The notes beneath the pieces are model-generated. The model had not been told where the DNA came from. It made no database searches and saw only the letters and a program-made list of their open reading frames with translations. DNA of 64,000 nucleotides from Vitis vinifera (lineage: Eukaryota > Streptophyta > Magnoliopsida > Vitales > Vitaceae), in contig NC_081817.1 in assembly GCF_030704535.1 (NCBI RefSeq), positions 2,929,001 through 2,993,000 on the forward strand. Reading direction: 5' to 3'. Position 1 is the first letter of the stretch. The number at the start of each line of letters is the position of its first letter. Shown here piece after piece: positions 1 through 12,560 of the stretch. Made by a program: the position numbers and the translations under genes.

Positions 1-1190
1 GAAACAAAATGGATATAAAAATAAAAATTAAAAGAAAAACCTATTCTTTTCATTGATTTTGAACTACACATGCGATTTTCAGAATCCAGATTAAGTTTGT
101 ATGATAAAAGGAAAAAACATCATTGTTCTTACCATTAATCCATATGTGGGCAATCTCAAAATGATTGGGAGATGCTTAACCCCGTATAGAAACTTCAGTG
201 CTAGCTATCTTTCATATTTAAATATGAATTCCGATTTGTATCTATTTATTTATTTATTTATTTATTTTTTACAATTTTATATATATAAACTATCCTTCTA
301 ACTTATGTTATCTAAGTGTTTTTATTTTTTTTTGGAAATTATTTGAGTTTCATGAAATAATTAATATTTCATTTCATGACTTTATTGTTAAAAAAATGGT
401 ACTTTTTTTTAATCTAGGTGTGACCAAATAGCCCATTAACGCACACAATATTTTTCACCTAAACATCCTGAGCTGTACTTTATAGTTAACCCAATTTAGA
501 CAAGTAAGGCAAATTCAGATAGATATTCGTCTGTCTGAAAAAATAAATCGATAATATATAGCGCGGCAGTGTGTCTTCAATCTTGTTTAATAAACTTTAC
601 AATTGTTTTCAACTGTTGGATGAGTGTAAAGTTGAGCAAATCAGGCGGATTTGCCACTAAACTTATGGACCTGCTGGATTACTCTTCAGGCCAATAAGAT
701 TTAAGGATTTATATAGAAATGAAAAGGGACTGTTTGGGAAAAAAACCGTGTTCCTCGATTTTTTAAGTTGAGTAATATTAGAAACAATAATCAAATTTCG
801 ATAAAAATCCGCATTTAGAAAACATATCTCGCCATCAGAATATTGGGATTACGTATTTTTAAATAAATATGTATATATTACAAAAGACTACTTATCAATA
901 TTTTATTTTAAGAATTAAAATAAAATAATAATTTCAATAAAACTACTAAACAGACTTTTTTTTTAACAAAAACCATACAAGAGCCATGTTGTCTTTTTCC
1001 CTTTTTCTTTTTTAATTAAATTAAATTTAAAAAAAATCATAAAAATGAGTTATTGTAGCATAAGGTAATAAAATAAAAGAGTAATATTTGGTATAAATGT
1101 TATTAAATAAAGCAAAATTATAGTCAAGACTCATGTCAATTAAAATAAATTCTTTGAATATGAATGTCATAGGTTTAAAGAGGATAGCTC
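1..1190. other. A+T-rich spacer, no gene seen
   Basis: This stretch holds no reading frame with recognisable protein features. A short (TTTA)n tract lies at about 241-268. The rest is A+T-rich DNA with many A and T runs, typical of old plant repeat sequence. Confidence 0.6.
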
Positions 1191-1194
1191 TCAA

Positions 1195-1345
1195 ATCTAT
1201 TTCCATGAGGAGATTTATGGGTGTTGAAGAGAGTTATCCATATATGTAGCATATGAATCTAACAATGAAATAAAAAATCTTAATTATTAACTCCTCTAAA
1301 ATAGTTAGATGCACATGCAATCTATCTTAATTAATTAGCATATAT
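1195..1345 (+). repeat. Dispersed repeat, single copy of the unit repeated at 14.35-15.76 kb
   Basis: This segment reads like the units at 14.35-15.13 kb. It has the same order of words: a pyrimidine-flanked TTATCC/TTTATAGC-like start, an A-rich middle, ATTAACTCCTC, a TTAGATGCA word and then a TTAATTAGC end. I infer a common dispersed element. Its class is unknown, and no terminal repeats were recognised. Confidence 0.45.
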
Positions 1346-1599
1346 AGCAAACTTACAATAGTCGTCTCTCAGGGAGCTTAAAAGTGGAAAATGAAGAAGC
1401 CCCACAGCTAGCACATATATAAGCAACAACATCCAAGAAGCCTCACATCTAGAGGTCACTGGGAGTGCTTCATCGCCCAATACTCTAAGACCAGATGGTC
1501 TGAGGGTCACAGGCTTAACCGCCACTACATTGGCCAAGGAGTGAACCCTAAACAATGCATTTCTCAATGTAAAAAGAAGGAAAAAGTAAAATAAAAAGG

Positions 1600-4500
1600 A
1601 ATAAAGGTCTAAACGCTAGAGTGTTCCCAGCCTGTTAATGAATATGATGATCAAGACGATAGCTTAGCATGATGGTATGCAAAAGTATAGTTTAGCATGT
1701 CTAGGGAGTGGAAACATTGCTTCTTACGTCAAGAGAATGATGAAATTAACACCGAAGTGTCATTTGGAGATTTCCTGACCAGGCGAAGATGAGTTAAGTT
1801 CCGTTGATTGATTAGTGGTTTGCTGTATAGGGAAGAATCCAGTGTTTCGGTTGATTGTGTGATGAACCCCTAGGCTTAGGATCTCTATTTGAAAATTCCC
1901 AAAGTATATCATGCTCATTGCTATGACATTATCATGTACCCATATTTATTTTCATTCTGTCATTTTCACTTTTATTTATATACGAGCAGTGTATATATAC
2001 TGCTCATTTGAATGATTTTGCCAAGTAGAATTTGTCCAAAATTCCTTTTAGCCAATGTGTTTTGCTAAGCCCGATCTTAGTAGTTTAATGCATTTTTCTT
2101 GGTTTTTACAACCTTTTAATTTCCAAGTTTCTGTAACTGATTGATGTCATATATTGAGCGATAATGAATGCAAAAATCACATCTTATCTTCAATTTTAGC
2201 ACTATACTTATTCTCCAACTAGTCAACTGTATGTTATCTTACATATGCTTAGTTTTCTCACATATTTTTTTAGCCATCAATGTTTTAAAGTCATTTTTCA
2301 TGAATAATGAGGGTCTTGAGGGCTCAAAGTCAATGAAGCAATCCTATTTCAACCAATTCAAAGTTTGAGGAGGCTAGAAATGTCCAAATGAACTCAAATA
2401 AATTTTTAAATTATACTCTTTTAAGATCTATCTCACCAATTTTCAAAAATAAGAATAATGTTGAAGAAGCTAAGGAGCTTTCTAGGAAAAAAAAAATGGC
2501 CTTGTGATGGTTCCTCCACAAGCCCTTGCACCATTTCCTCCCTACCTTAGCGTTATTTTAAGCAAAAGAAGCCCATCTACTAGAAAAAATGACACCAGGA
2601 TATATGGTGTCACCTTATAACTGTGCTAGAACATTGAGAACACGTAGGACATTTTTGGACTTTTCCCAAGCCACCATTGGATCTTCCACTATATTGTTTA
2701 TGCTTCCACGTGGTATACCACTTAAGGCAACATGGGAGCACTTATTTGAAGAGATTTTGCAAGTGGAGAAGGGGGATTTAGGGGGAACACCTCTTGGTGG
2801 GAAGCCCTTCTTCAACCTCCAATCTTGAGACTTGCTACAACTTGAATCTTTGTAATGTTTTCCAATTTTTAAGATTTTTCCAATATATTAAACTCCTTTA
2901 TTTTAATTGTGTTTGCATTTTTATTATATTTACTCTCTAGTTTTGTATAAGTTTGAAGCTTAATTTTGGATTTCAATGGTTCTTATTCCATGCTCTGTTT
3001 TGGTTCTTCATTTTGATTCAATTTCATGTCTTTTGAGTTGTGGATCATGTATGATGAGGAGAATGGGGTCCTTAGGAGTTAGGACCTCCCTTATGCCTAT
3101 GAGATGATCTTCTAATCTTAGGTAATTAATTATTTATTAAGCTTGTAAGTTGAACATTTCTTTTTTTTTTATATATATATTAGAATGTCATGTCTTAATG
3201 CTTGGAAATGGAGTTTAGGAGCGCCCCTTTGAGGATATCTCAAGCACTTAAAAGGGTGATCGAGAGTCATTTTGACTTGAAACAGGTATTATTGAGTCCT
3301 TAATACTATGATTTGGCAAGTAAATAAGTAGTGGAAGCTTCAAGGATACCATAGGTTGTCTATTTTTAATTAGAATACCATATCTTATTGTTTGCAAATT
3401 GGAGTTTATTAGGAACCCCGGCCCTTTGAGGGTATCTTAAGCACTTAATGGTGAGAAACATTATAATTTAAGATGACCATTACTAAGCCTTTAATACAAC
3501 AATAATTTGACAAACAAATAGGTTATGGGGGCTTTAAGGATATGGGTGGCCTAACTCACAAGGTTGAAACATTAAGTTTAATTAAAATGTGTTTATGTTG
3601 AAAATTCTCTAGCTGAGAACACTTATAGGTAATCTTAATTATGTTAACTTAATTAAGGATCTTAATTAAGACAAGATCCAAAATTATAGTAATGATGGGA
3701 CCTGACTTCGAATGATTCTTGATGCTAATCTTGTGTTGGAATATCCCTTAGACAACGCCCACATTCTGCTAAATTAGTTTGCAGATTATTGGCTATGATT
3801 TGTTGATCTTGATCTTGGTGGGCATTATGGTGCTTTAGTTTATCATTCCTTCTTAAGCTGGTAGAAGGAAGCTTGTAAATACCTAACTTATACAAAAATT
3901 CAAAAGAATTTAGTTTTTAGTAGAGATTTTTTATTGATGTCAAATAATGAATTTTAATTCAAGTGAAAATTTGCCTTCTTAGTACAATAACTTCGTCAAG
4001 TGCACACCCAGTTACCAATATTCATTTAATCTACCTTGCATATGATTGGCATTCTTACATTTTTCCCTCATTTTTTATGTCTTGCAACTCGCTTGAGTGA
4101 ATAGTGGGCACTTAAAGGAACATTACAAGGCTATCTAAAGCAAGAGAATGAAGAAGAAGAGGTGTAAACACATAAAACAGTGGAAGGATGAGGTGTTGTT
4201 ATTTTGGGTGGCAACCTAGACCATGAGGTCCAATAATTTTTTTGTCCAAACCCCCTTAAAGCTCTGCATTATACACTGCAATTTTGGCAGTAGTAGGGCG
4301 ACATTGCCCATGATGCCTAAACCTGTAGCGCTACTTGTCTGAAAAAGCATCCGATGCTCAAGCCCATTTTTTTGGCACTTTCCTCCTAATCCTTGGATCT
4401 TTGATGGCTCCTTAGGATGCCCTCAAGCATTGCCAAGCTAAGGCAAACTTCGAAGGGCTATATAAGTGTCAAGAATCCAGCTCATGCAGATTCCAATACA

Positions 4501-4845
4501 GCTGAAGAGAATAAAATCTCCAAGCTACAAGCTGCAACTCAGAATAAAATCCCAGAGATTAAAATCTGCAAGCTTTAGACTGAAAAAGAAGGAAAATAAA
4601 TATTGCATTTCCTATCTAATAAATACACACTTCCATATATAAAAGATTTTAAGTACCCTATTTGGTAGCCATAGAAGGGTTTTTTCCATCTTCTTGAGGG
4701 AGATCCTTTGCACATGAGATTCCCCCCTTTCTTCTTTGACGTTTAGGTTAGTTTAACTTAGGTTTTAGTTTTTGGAGTAATTATCTTCTATGGCTACACT
4801 TGGATATGTGCATTACTCACTTTTATAAACTTTCTTCTCTTTTTT
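1600..4845. other. Degraded repeat-like spacer, no intact gene
   Basis: About 3 kb with no supportable gene. The base composition is more balanced than the A+T-rich flanks. Texture around 1.7-2.0, 2.6-2.9 and 4.1-4.85 kb resembles retrotransposon leader or spacer DNA, but no protein domain, primer site or paired ends could be recognised. A diverged tandem duplication lies at 3.18-3.56 kb and is listed separately. The whole may be a fossil retroelement; this is a guess from texture only. Confidence 0.35.
3182..3560 (+). repeat. Two-copy diverged tandem repeat, about 190-bp period
   Basis: Two neighbouring units begin at about 3182 and 3372. Each starts AGAATRYCAT, runs through TTGGAGTTTA-like, CCCTTTGAGG and CAAGCACTTAA-like words, and ends near a TTTGRCAARYAAATA word. 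The units differ at many positions, so the duplication is old. Confidence 0.6.
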
Positions 4846-5905
4846 CCAAAGTTTTCAGAACCGGAACAGTCGTTGAACTGAAAAAGTTATCAGTTCACTG
4901 ATCGAACCGGTGACATCATAAATATACAATTTATAAATTATTAAAATTTAAAATAATTATTAAAATAAAAATAATAATTTATATATGATTTAAAAATTAA
5001 AATTTTATTTAAAAATAAAAAATTAGTATCAAATTAGAAATTTAAATTACAATAATAATTTTAATTTAAAATTTAAAATTTTAATATTTACTTTTTAAAT
5101 AAAAAACTTATTTTAAAATCAAAAATTTATTTAAAATTTTAATATTTTTAATTTTACCATTAAATCATATCTCATATCATCCATGTAAATCCATATAAAA
5201 GACATTTTTTACTTTATCCATATAAACTGAACAATTGTCTTCACCCTGCTCCAATGGCTTCTCACCATCGTTCTTTGTCAAAACCAACCCTATTCCTCCT
5301 CAAATCCACCATTACCAAAACCAAGCTCAGCAACCCCACTCCTCTCATTCGCATTCCAAGCGCTTCTCCAACACTTCCAGGGCAAACCCTAAACCCCACA
5401 TCACGAACTCATTTCAGTTTCTTTTATCAGCAACATTTTTTAATTGTCAGACCGTCGAGGGGGTGGGGGGTTTACAGCCGGGAGGGGTGGTTTACAGCGG
5501 TAGGGGGGGTTGCCGGCTTGCAATGGCTCGGCGGGAACTAGGAAGAGGTGAGTCAAGCGACGGTTTTGCACAATGTAATGGCTGCCGGTGGGAGCTGTCC
5601 CAGCTTGGGTGTTGCGGTGCATCACGGACGAGTGGGGCGGCAACTGCTGTGGGGTGGACAAGGGAGGGTTTATAGCCGTCCAAAACGGCATTGTTTTGAT
5701 GCTATAAAAAAACTTAAATTTAATTGAACCGGTCGGTTCTCTCCAAACCGACCGATTCGTCTAGTTCACTGGTTGAACTGCCAATTCAAGTGATCCAATC
5801 CCGATTCAATCTAATTTTGGTCCAATTTCCGAATCAAATAGAAATTGTGATCGGCCAACGGTTGGACCGGTCGAGCCAATCAATGCAATATGATTTTTAA
5901 AACCA
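4846..5905. mobile_element. Non-autonomous DNA-transposon-like element carrying gene-like sequence
   Basis: The left edge (from about 4846) has AAGTTTTCAGAACCGG and further AACCGGT words. The right edge (about 5720-5905) has AACCGGTCGGTT, GGACCGGTCGAG and ends near TTTTTAAAACCATG. These edge regions are roughly inverted relative to each other. Between them are an extremely A+T-rich block (about 4920-5160) and then a G+C-rich block (about 5235-5690) that looks unlike its surroundings. The G+C-rich block contains a frame starting at 5254 (MASHHRSLSKPTLFLLKS...) rich in Ser, Thr, Pro and basic residues, like an organelle transit peptide, without a recognisable mature domain. I infer a captured gene fragment inside a MITE or Pack-type element. 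Exact ends and target duplication were not fixed. Confidence 0.45.
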
Positions 5906-7540
5906 TGTTTTTTTTCTAATATTTAGTTTATTTATGCTTCTATTATGAATTTCTCTTACTTTTATTTCAATAGCTAGATTTTTAACTAGGGAAGGGGGAA
6001 GGGGTTCCATCTAGTGAACTTCTTCTGCATTTGTGTTCCATAAAAATTGGGTTTTCAAAGATTAATTGTTTGCTCCGCATTATTGGTTTTTCCTTAATTC
6101 ATAACTATTGCCCACAATTAGCTACTGTTTAAGGGGTAGTAGAGGTGCTTAAATGATTATGTGGACTTTTAGAATCCGGCCGAAAGTTGTATTTGAGAAT
6201 AGTTTTTTATTCTCCCAAACAAAAAAATCAAAACAATGTGTAACAACTAAAAATTATTTTCTTTTTTCTGTTTTTAAAGATAGAAAATAAAGTATTTTTA
6301 AATAATATATTTTAATTATTCTATTATTATTTTTACTTTCTAAAGATTGTTTTAAAAAATAATTATTAAAAAATACATAATAATTAAAAATAAAATATTA
6401 CATATAAAATTTATTTTTAAAATATATTTAAAAATATTAAAAACATTTTAAGTTTCTAAACAAAGTTCATTTTATAAAACATTATAAAATAGTCTTAAAA
6501 ATTGTTTTTAAAAACAGTTATGGAATGGATCTTCTTTTAAATTACTAATTTTGAAGGAATTAGTATTTCATTGCAACTTAATTTTAATTATTTCTTAAAG
6601 GGTATTCGAGGTGCTCGACTGATATCCTTAATATCTAATCACCCACTTACAGTAATTAATACTTAGGTAAGTGATCTTTTGGATTACCATTAAGCCATCA
6701 TAGCCAAACATGGCGGAAGCTAAGTGTTCGTAAAATTTTTAATTGGTCTTTTAAGCCCATACTTTCCACCTAAGGTGCCTTTATCGCTAAGGCCTTGAGT
6801 GTTTTCCCTCACTTTTTTATTAAGCTCTCGCATAAAAAATATCTTCCTCTCTTTCCGCAAAAACCCTGCACTTCCATCTTTTGACAACCACTCTTATTTT
6901 TTAAATTTGATGGCCGCGTGAAACAGCTCCTTTATTCCACCAGATCAGATCGTTAATACAATAGTCCCTTTGATAAAACACTCAATGCTCCAAGTTTTGA
7001 TCAATCTATATTCATATATTTTCAATCTTTCTTATTTAAAATTTTTGATGTATGTGTAACGATTTATGATAAAAATTTAAAAAAACGAAAAAAAAAACAC
7101 ATAAATTTAACATAATTCGACAGATTATCTATGGGAACATGAAAGAAAACTTTCACTATATCACAAATTAGGGTTACATAAAATGGTATCTATGCTAACC
7201 CTCAGATAATGAAATTTAAAAAATATTCATAATGCCCCCGCACCCCCTAACCTATTATTCGCCCACAACAATAAAAATATAAGCTTGAATGACAAATATC
7301 GTTGCTCTGTTTCGTTCCGACATTTGCCTATTTTTCTTTATATATCTTTCACTTAATATAAGTCACATGCTACAACAAAAATTAAATAAATCAAACCCTA
7401 AAATGAACAAAAACTGAGCTTGAACTAGACTTCCCGCCTGGCACCAGAACTGCTTATGGGCCTAGCTAGATCAAGTTAAACATGGTCATTTGGGTGAAAA
7501 ATTGGTGACCATCAACCAAAGTGAGCATGGTGCAATGTTA
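5906..7540. other. Spacer with MITE, no gene seen
   Basis: No supportable gene. It contains a MITE of the recurrent A+T-rich family at about 6180-6530. The rest (6.55-7.5 kb) has short poly-A and poly-T runs and no coding pattern. The segment at 7.54-7.9 kb is the downstream flank of the DUF247 gene on the minus strand. Confidence 0.5.
6180..6530 (+). mobile_element. A+T-rich MITE, recurrent family 1
   Basis: The core at about 6378-6425 reads ATTAAAAATAAAATATTACA followed by a TTTATTTTTAAAATAT-type word. The same order occurs at 15.85-16.19, 24.55-24.80 and 51.09-51.48 kb, and reversed at 49.4-49.9 kb. The outer parts carry purine-rich and pyrimidine-rich inverted words around TTTTTAAAAACAGTTA. 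No coding capacity. Confidence 0.55.
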
Positions 7541-7896
7541 GCTATATTCCAGATGATTGTATGTTAATTATCACAGTGCCAAAGACTCTGGCCAAAAAGG
7601 AAAACTTAAAAGAAAAACAAGAAGTGGAATAATTAAAGCTTCGAGCACGTATTCTTTTAAGAAAAGTGGTATTGGCCTGCATCATTCTTACTACTAACAA
7701 ATTAAACATATTATCTTCATCATTGCAACCCATAATTCTTCATACAGAAAGCATAAAACAAATTAGCTTTTTCTTCAGCTATCGACACAAAGCTTGCAAC
7801 AGCTTTTGAATTGGAAATTTCACAAGAAGCAATCCATAATATGGGGCCAGTACTCCAAGTGAAAATGAATAACTTAAGATCGATATAGGAAAATCA

Positions 7897-9552
7897 TCAA
7901 TCACTGGCGACATTAAATATTCGAGGACAGCTATAAACTGAACAAAATGCTTGCAGTGTCATTAACAACACGATCAAAATGGCAGCTAGAAATGTCAGGA
8001 ACTGCCATGAACCAAACACATAGCGCTTCATAAACTTTCCAGCTTTAACCTTCCATCTGCCACTGTGATACTTGTTTACATCTTCAATCACCTTATCTAA
8101 GAAAGGCACCTTTGTCAACCTTATGGACCTGCTCATCCCATTCCACAGGTTGGCCACCTCTTCATCACTCTTCAATCGGTTCAAAACAATACCCCTTTCT
8201 CTTAGAAACTTGGCATCCTCCTTGGTATCAATAATCCCATTCATTAGTTCGGTGTACCGAGTAATAACCAATGGCCCTGATGCGTTTGATGATTCATATG
8301 CAACCAAGTTTCTCAAAGTGACCTCTGTGTTTACATCTAAACTAACAGTGGGGAGGTAAAGGGTGACCATCTTAGCATCAAAAGTGATGGACGAGATGCC
8401 ACCATTAGTAGGTAAGAAACGCACACCAGATTTGGAGAGCTCGGAGACTGAAGGGATGGTGATTTCCTCTATCAGTGGAGGTTTGACAATGCTACTATTG
8501 GACTTGGAGTTCCCATTTTCTGGCTTGTTTTCTTCTTTGTCTTGGGAAAAGAAGAAGTATTCAACAGGTTGTTTCAAGATAGCAAACCCGGGGAGATTAG
8601 AGACGATTGTCCAAGGCAATTTCAATATGACTTTTACAGGCTTGGAAAATATAATTCTCTTGAGAATACGTACCGGGCCACGATTCATTTTTGAGAGCAG
8701 CTTCCAAATTTCTTCAAATAGTTGTTGTACATAACTGGAGTCTCCAAAAGATTCTTCTTTGCCTTCCTTCGATTCATTTTCGTTTTCGACTTCAATTATT
8801 TCAGATGGTTCTTTTGATCTCGGCACGATGAGATGGTACAGAAAATCCAGCAGGTGGGCATACTTCTCAACCTGGATCTTTGGCAAGTTCTCCATCATCC
8901 CAAAAGGACAAAGATCTTCGCCGAACCCGGTTAACATTGAACACAACATATCATCAGCTTGATCTAGAGATGAGAACTGAAATTCCAACACCTGCCTCAA
9001 TACAAGCAATGGAATTTGATTCTCAAGCATCACCATGTCTCTAAGAATAGCATTATGAGCTGATTTGGTCCCCGCATAATCAACTAGGTGTGACATCCTG
9101 GAGGAAACTCTTGTCAGCATCCGACCTTCCTTCATGGCATAGACTTGAAGGAACTCAAGTAAGAAAGAGGCATCAATAGCCATCATCCATGCTAAGGTTT
9201 CACCATTGAACTCCAAGAACTTGTGGTAGCAAGCTCGAATCCTTGGCTCATGCTTGGTCAACTGATCAACAAGGCTATGAAACTTTAGGCTCTGGAGATT
9301 CTTTTGAATTCTTTTCGCTGCTGCAAGCTTATACCTCTCCATCTCGTAGAGCTCCGGCCGCCAACGATGATAAGGCCCCAGTGCAACTTCTTGTGGAACA
9401 TAGCAATCCGGCTTAGTAGCCATTAGGGTTTTGGGTACATTGAAGATGCACACAGGGACTTCACTATTGTCTTCAAGCTCTTCATCTAGAGTTCTACGTA
9501 TTTGTATCACCCACTCGAGCTCATCAAAGCTTGAGTTAGAGTTCGAGGTCAT
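7897..9552 (-). CDS. DUF247 (UPF0481) family protein, At3g02645-like
   Basis: A single-exon gene for 551 residues. The family is plant-specific and of mostly unknown biochemical role; some grass members act in self-incompatibility, which gives no direct hint here. Sequence signs are an N-terminal region with VPKTLMATKPDCYVPQEVALGPYH (family pattern VP..L......Y.P..V.LGPYH), then the helical LLEFLQVY, HNAILRDMVMLENQIPLLVL and MENLPKIQV blocks, a long acidic linker near residues 255-275, and a C-terminal part with LYLPTVSLDVNTEVTLRNLVAYE. One hydrophobic segment lies close to the C-terminus (WQFLTFLAAILIVLLMTLQA), so the protein is probably membrane-anchored at its tail. The ATG at 9552 opens the conserved frame, and a TATA-like box lies about 90 bp upstream. 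The longer acidic middle resembles the At3g02645 subgroup as I remember it. Subgroup assignment is less certain than family. Confidence 0.93.
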   Translation of the reverse strand: MTSNSNSSFDELEWVIQIRRTLDEELEDNSEVPVCIFNVPKTLMATKPDCYVPQEVALGPYHRWRPELYEMERYKLAAAKRIQKNLQSLKFHSLVDQLTKHEPRIRACYHKFLEFNGETLAWMMAIDASFLLEFLQVYAMKEGRMLTRVSSRMSHLVDYAGTKSAHNAILRDMVMLENQIPLLVLRQVLEFQFSSLDQADDMLCSMLTGFGEDLCPFGMMENLPKIQVEKYAHLLDFLYHLIVPRSKEPSEIIEVENENESKEGKEESFGDSSYVQQLFEEIWKLLSKMNRGPVRILKRIIFSKPVKVILKLPWTIVSNLPGFAILKQPVEYFFFSQDKEENKPENGNSKSNSSIVKPPLIEEITIPSVSELSKSGVRFLPTNGGISSITFDAKMVTLYLPTVSLDVNTEVTLRNLVAYESSNASGPLVITRYTELMNGIIDTKEDAKFLRERGIVLNRLKSDEEVANLWNGMSRSIRLTKVPFLDKVIEDVNKYHSGRWKVKAGKFMKRYVFGSWQFLTFLAAILIVLLMTLQAFCSVYSCPRIFNVASD

Positions 9553-9638
9553 GGTGGATCGAAGAGAAGAAGTTTTTCGTGGAGTTGGCAGTTCAATTTG
9601 GTGTATTAGATGCGAGGGAGTTAGGAGAATGAGACTTT

Positions 9639-9648
9639 ATTATATAGT
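9639..9648 (-). promoter_or_regulatory. TATA-like box of the DUF247 gene
   Basis: On the minus strand the sequence CTATATAATA lies about 90 bp upstream of the ATG at 9552. This is a plausible distance for a short leader. Prediction only. Confidence 0.5.
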
Positions 9649-9649
9649 A

Positions 9650-11080
9650 TGAAACATGCTATCAATGAAGCACTTTTCTTTTTTGTAGGCATAGGATTAA
9701 TGGACTTTAATGGTTATGCGTTTTCCACATGTTTTTATAAAACATATCTCACAGTTAACCGAGGCTCTTTCTCACCTTCGAGATTAATTTAGAGGCTAGG
9801 GCCAGTTAGGCAACATGTGCTAGGCATGTGCTAGGCCAGTTAGGCAACTTTCATTGGTTACTTTATCACCTAACGAGATCGTGCGTTTTCCATATGGGTT
9901 TTTATAATGAACATCTATATCTCATAATCGAATGGGCATCTTTTTTCTTTGAAATTGATTCAGAAGGCCAGTTACGCAACATGTGATGTGAATGTGAAAA
10001 AAAATAGATTGGACACTGTGGGAGTCAGATGAAACCCAATTGAAGTTTTCTACTGGCCGTGTGACAAGTCAATTAGTAGAATTAATACAAGTTGGTTTTA
10101 TCAATTTTCAAGAGTAGCACGTGTTGTTCACTTTAATCTCATGTGTGGAGGGAATATTATAATTTGTTGGCTAGATAGCTTCCCTTGAACAATGTATATA
10201 TTATGATTAATTAAACAAATACGAGATGTCTAATCAAATGAATAACAATTCTTGAAAACCATTGGTGAGTACAAAATAAAGAAATGCCGCCAAGAACTTC
10301 TTTTTTGTTAGTTGTTAAACAGTATTAGGTAACGAGTGTGACTAGCTAGCTTGAAATAGTGTCTCGAAGTGTTGTTAGCTCAAAGAGTTCTCTAGTCCCA
10401 CTTGGGTCCAGGTGTATAACAAATACGGAAAAAACAAAGGAGCATAAGGGTAGTCTTGCTCCCTTAAGTCGATATAACTCTTATGATATCTATGGACGAA
10501 CTACAAAAAACGAAAGAAAGTGAGCAATCATGCTTTCCTATAAAATAAAATAAAAAAGTGGTCAGTATGAATTCCATAGATAAATTCTTTAGGTTTTAGT
10601 TATATTTTAAGTTATAAACTAATTAAAAGTTTGTTTGATAGTGATTTTAAGAAGCATTATTTTTTAATTTTTTAACACTTGAAAATTTTTATTTTTTAAG
10701 TATTAAAAAAACTAAAAATACTTTTAAAATCACTATTAAACACACTTTAAATAGTGATATAAAATTTCCTTTAATTCTACAATTAAGATATAAACTAGTT
10801 AAGTAATTTAAAATAGATATTCTATCTACTGAAGATCTATAATTTTGAATGTATAGAAAAAATCTACAAATGATATTGAACCTCTCAAAAATTAGTTTAT
10901 GGAAATTATACAACACTCTAAAAATACTTTTCATGAATTTGAATACATAAAAATGTTTCCAAAATGTAATTATCATCCATCGTTTCTCATATAAAAAGAA
11001 ATTCTAAAGGTATTGTGAAGAAATCTACCATATTGCATATACAAAGCTAGATTGTCAACGACTCAACTACAAATTTTGAA
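9650..11080. other. Spacer upstream of the DUF247 gene
   Basis: No gene seen. A short local duplication of CAGTTAGGCAAC and TGTGCTAGGC words lies at about 9800-9850, and related words recur near 9970. A small hairpin MITE lies at 10.62-10.76 kb. Confidence 0.5.
10618..10762. mobile_element. Short hairpin MITE, recurrent family 3
   Basis: The left end GTTTGTTTGATAGTGATTTT is mirrored by a right end whose reverse complement reads GTGTGTTTAATAGTGATTTT. The A+T-rich arms fold back over about 145 bp. Related, less symmetrical copies appear at about 13.82-14.02 and 16.36-16.59 kb. The structure suits a small hAT-type MITE, but no target duplication was fixed. Confidence 0.6.
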
Positions 11081-12290
11081 TGTAAGATCTCTCACATTAA
11101 CAAATTTAACTTTTAAACGAGGGGTGGAAGGTTTGATGGGAAAGTTGGTAATTGGGTTGTGTTTCAATGGTGAAAGGTGAAGAGAATGAGTGGAATTCAA
11201 TGGGAGTGTTTGATGGCGAATTCACTTGGAGAGATGGAAATCACCATGCTTAATGGAAAAAGGATGGGAATGTTGAACATGAAGTGAGAGGGTAGTAACT
11301 CCATAGCTATGGAGAGGATGACAATTTGGAGGCTTATGCAGCTGAGAATTTTTTTCATTGGAAGAAAGCTTTTATTCATGCATGGTTTGAAATGGGGTGA
11401 TGAATGACTGGAGTATTAGCAAAAGAAGGAGAAATTAATATTTTAGTGGATTTTGAATGTCATTTCAAATGACCATTCAAACACAGGCAGCAAAGGTGAT
11501 TTCTGCAGTTTGGGTAGTGAGTTTCGAAATGCCCATATGAATTGGCAATGCCAAGTTTGAATGTCTATTCGAACTAAGATATAGAAGATGCATGCATAAC
11601 TTGGCATTTTCAGCAGCTGATTTTGCAGCCCTATTCGAAGTTGAGTGGCAAAGCTCGAATGCCCATTGCAACCAGACCAAAAGAAGTATTTTGTGGGCTG
11701 CTGCAGTACTTGTCTTCACAATCCTACGCGAGATTTAATTTGGTTCTTACACACATTCAAATGATTGTGCGAGAATATATGTCGAGTGATTTTTGAAGCT
11801 CTAGTTAGAGGTTTCAAATCCCCATTCGTACTGCTATTTGAATGTATGTAAATTTAGACAGGAAAGGAAGATGATTGCACATCTCATGTGTTGACATTAC
11901 ACCCAAACACAGAGGAAAAATAAAGTAAAATATAGAAGACAAAAAAAATTTAGCCGTTGAGCGTGATTGTCTGATCATGGGAAAATTCACTAAAAACTTC
12001 ACAATTACATACTCGAATTTTCTGAGTCTCTCTCCTCCCAAAACCCTCTTTCACTCTTCTTATAACTTAACACTTCTTATGGCTCACTTTTTTCCCCCTT
12101 ACAACAAATTCCATGTAAAGTCACATATTTTTAGTCTTATTTATGAGTTAATCCAAAACAATAAGTTTTCCGATTCTAGTCAAATTCAAAAACAATAATT
12201 TACCTAAACATGTACAGACTCTACAAATATTAACTTCCCTTAAAATAAAAATAAATAATTTGAGTAAAAATTTATGAATAATTTCTACCT
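11080..12290. other. Repeat-like spacer with recurring ATTCGAA words
   Basis: No gene supported. From 11.46 to 11.84 kb the words AATGCCCAT and ATTCGAACT or close variants recur five or six times, a pattern I associate with leader or spacer DNA of plant retroelements. It lies directly before a Copia fossil on the same strand, so the two may be parts of one old insertion; this is inference. Confidence 0.35.
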
Positions 12291-12560
12291 TGACTCACAT
12301 TCTCTCAATTCATGCATGGGATATCTCTTCTTGATGCCCATCTTTGTGTCACTTATATATGTTTAAAAAGACTTTCTAAATACTTACTAACTAATGATTT
12401 TTCATGAAGTAAGACAAATTCCTCTCTATTTATTTATAATCATAATATTAAAATAAGTTCACTTTTGATTTATATGGATGATGTTATTTTTACCCGAAAT
12501 AATTCATAGCTGATCAATAAATTGATCTCTCATATTGGTATCCTCTATAGTATTAGTAGA
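12290..12560 (+). mobile_element. Fossil Ty1/Copia reverse-transcriptase fragment
   Basis: Translation around 12.45-12.55 kb shows a reverse-transcriptase active-site motif of the Copia type (Y-M-D-D with flanking LLIYMDDVIF-like residues) and the usual downstream region. The fragment is short and broken, with several disabling changes, and no complete domain or flanking LTR pair was seen. It is an old remnant, on the opposite strand from the RDM1-like gene and just downstream of it. Confidence 0.6.

Noticed and set aside
5440-5691. Minus-strand proline-rich frames in the G+C-rich block
   Set aside because: Composition effect of the captured-looking block; no homology recognised.
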